DNA from: Pseudomonas sp. FP2309
GTDB taxonomy: Bacteria; Pseudomonadota; Gammaproteobacteria; Pseudomonadales; Pseudomonadaceae
DNA: 64,000 nt
Direction of reading: 5' to 3'
Assembly: GCF_030687575.1 (NCBI RefSeq)
Contig: NZ_CP117439.1
Location: 124,001 to 188,000, forward strand
Below, piece by piece: positions 63,097 to 64,000 of the stretch. The notes under the pieces were generated by a model, which worked only from the letters and a program-made list of their open reading frames with translations, was not told the origin of the DNA and did no database searches. Position 1 is the stretch's first letter. Every line of letters starts with the position of its first letter. Position numbers and translations under genes: made by a program.

Positions 63097-64000
63097 AGAG
63101 CTTGGCGGTTGGGCGGGTGATTGCGGGCTCGGTGGTGGATACCGCCACCAGTATGCGCGACGCCGTCAAAGCGGCCCGCAGTGCTGATGACCCACGCCTC
63201 AAGGCAGTCAAAATCGCCCAGGCAGCCCTCGCCGCCTACAACCTGAATGGCCAGGCTTCAGACGCCAATGCGCAAAGCTCCGGCTTCAAAAACAAAACCG
63301 GCGGCACGCCCGGCAACGGTTCGCTGATCAAGATCGGCACTGAACTGGCCAATAACCGCAGCAAGAACAGCAGCGAATACAACAGTGCCACCGCCAAGCA
63401 GAGCACGCTCAACGCAGGGCAAGACTTGTCGATCGTTGCCACGGGCGCAGCGGCGGGTACTCAGGGTGATATCCAGATCACCGGCAGCCGCTTGAAAGCC
63501 GCCAACACCTTGTTGTTAGCCAAAAACGATGTGCTGATGCAAAGCGCACAAAACACCACCGACCGCAAAAACGAAGGGTCGAAAAATAAAACCGCCATTG
63601 GCGCCAGCTTCAATATTGGCGAGCAAAACGGCTTCACCCTCGACCTCGGAGCGCAGGGTGCCAAGAACAATGGCAACGGTAACTCCGTCACTCAGGTCAA
63701 TAGCACCCTCGATACAGGCAGCCTGTTGTTACAAAGCGGTGGCGATACCACTCTCAAAGGCGCCCAGGTTCGTGCGAACCGTATCAAGGCCGATATTGGC
63801 GGAAACCTTAATATCATCTCCCTACAGGACACCGAGTCGTCGCGCAGCAAACAGAGCAGCGCAGGCTTCGGCGCGAGTATCTGCGTCCCGCCGTTCTGCT
63901 ACGGCTCTACCGTAGCGGGCTCGGCGAACCTTGCCGCCGCGAATATGAACAGCGACTACAAGGGCGTGACCGACCAGAGCGGTTTGTATGCGGGCACGGG
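62154..64000 (+). CDS. Second orphan cdiA 3' module, cut by the window end
   Basis: The frame is open from 62028 with no ATG; 62154 is an internal GTG. The product parallels the orphan module at 56249: the same FHA-2-like repeats, the DUF-like helical region, and a conserved cysteine pair (ICVPPFCYGS). It runs off the window before any VENN motif or toxin, so its cassette type is unknown. Like the first module it begins right after the shared ccggcggactataagtcctc sequence, so both were inserted or duplicated at the same type of junction. Confidence 0.8.
   Translation, partial: MQQVSSVIKGGGDVTLSAGQNLQMVASQVNAGNEAYLVSGKNLDLKSAENQDYSFYSKTKKTSQGKKFRLDETDVVNNVGSLVSAGKNSTVVAGENLLLAGSAVTAEKGATQLAAGQDLSILAVSNADSARHERKESKSSWGGLKSSKVQDKVDEKRTTAMGSMVSGETVTVAAKRDATVTGSSLVSTGDLAVQAGRDLTIDAAQNTFARTDMHKEKNRDLTGVLTGNKLGLDDMTGNQKLYINSSKHNGTANEMTLTGSTIGSSAGNVSLTAGRELKVVASDLVSTKNMELSGANVTVTSGMETASQTSKDSSKSLAVGRVIAGSVVDTATSMRDAVKAARSADDPRLKAVKIAQAALAAYNLNGQASDANAQSSGFKNKTGGTPGNGSLIKIGTELANNRSKNSSEYNSATAKQSTLNAGQDLSIVATGAAAGTQGDIQITGSRLKAANTLLLAKNDVLMQSAQNTTDRKNEGSKNKTAIGASFNIGEQNGFTLDLGAQGAKNNGNGNSVTQVNSTLDTGSLLLQSGGDTTLKGAQVRANRIKADIGGNLNIISLQDTESSRSKQSSAGFGASICVPPFCYGSTVAGSANLAAANMNSDYKGVTDQSGLYAGT

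Overview
The window looks like chromosome of a Pseudomonas of the fluorescens group. The evidence is a complete mgo/pvf-type diazeniumdiolate signal operon, a pgaABCD operon, GC-rich coding sequence with short overlapping genes, and Pseudomonas-style REP palindromes such as those at 10784, 31293 and 38861. No rRNA, tRNA, CRISPR array or intact insertion sequence was seen. This identification rests on recognised gene families, not on a database search.

Layout. 1-226 is the 3' end of a chemotaxis receptor. 265-5813 (minus strand) is mgoBCAD: a haem-oxygenase-like protein, an AurF-type N-oxygenase, an A-T-reductase NRPS and a SRPBCC protein. 6150-10771 is a GntR regulator divergent from a TauD-like dioxygenase and a three-gene ABC importer, probably for an organosulfur compound. 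10841-13719 (minus) holds a DUF3142 gene and a large exported protein of unknown function.

13880-30785 is the most unusual region. Two HlyD-type adaptors and a fusion of a PqqD-like domain, an M50 (site-2) metalloprotease and a HlyD adaptor are followed by a GNAT gene. Next come minus-strand tail-collar and DUF6916 genes, a GT-C glycosyltransferase, a sulfotransferase, and a 2107-residue secreted protein with an N-terminal LEPRMLFDGA motif, a DUF4347 domain and 13 Ig-like repeats. A TolC-family lipoprotein and an APS kinase complete the set. No ABC or RND motor is present. I read this as a dedicated export and sulfation system for the giant protein; that reading is inference.

30795-38834 has DUF2789, a MarR-controlled FUSC/DUF1656/HlyD/NodT aromatic-compound efflux operon, a small membrane protein and a YdgA-like DUF945 protein. 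39136-45454 is pgaABCD (poly-GlcNAc biofilm polysaccharide), with a leader that looks RsmA/CsrA-controlled.

45824-64000 is a contact-dependent inhibition (CDI) locus: cdiB, a 2593-residue cdiA of the DUF637 class and its immunity gene. After these come a tandem series of start-less orphan cdiA 3' modules (VENN class) and orphan immunity genes. Some are separated by REP-like palindromes and terminators, and one by a small Pseudomonas gene with a structured leader. The last orphan module runs off the end of the window. Base composition falls sharply from about 53.7 kb, as expected for exchanged toxin cassettes.
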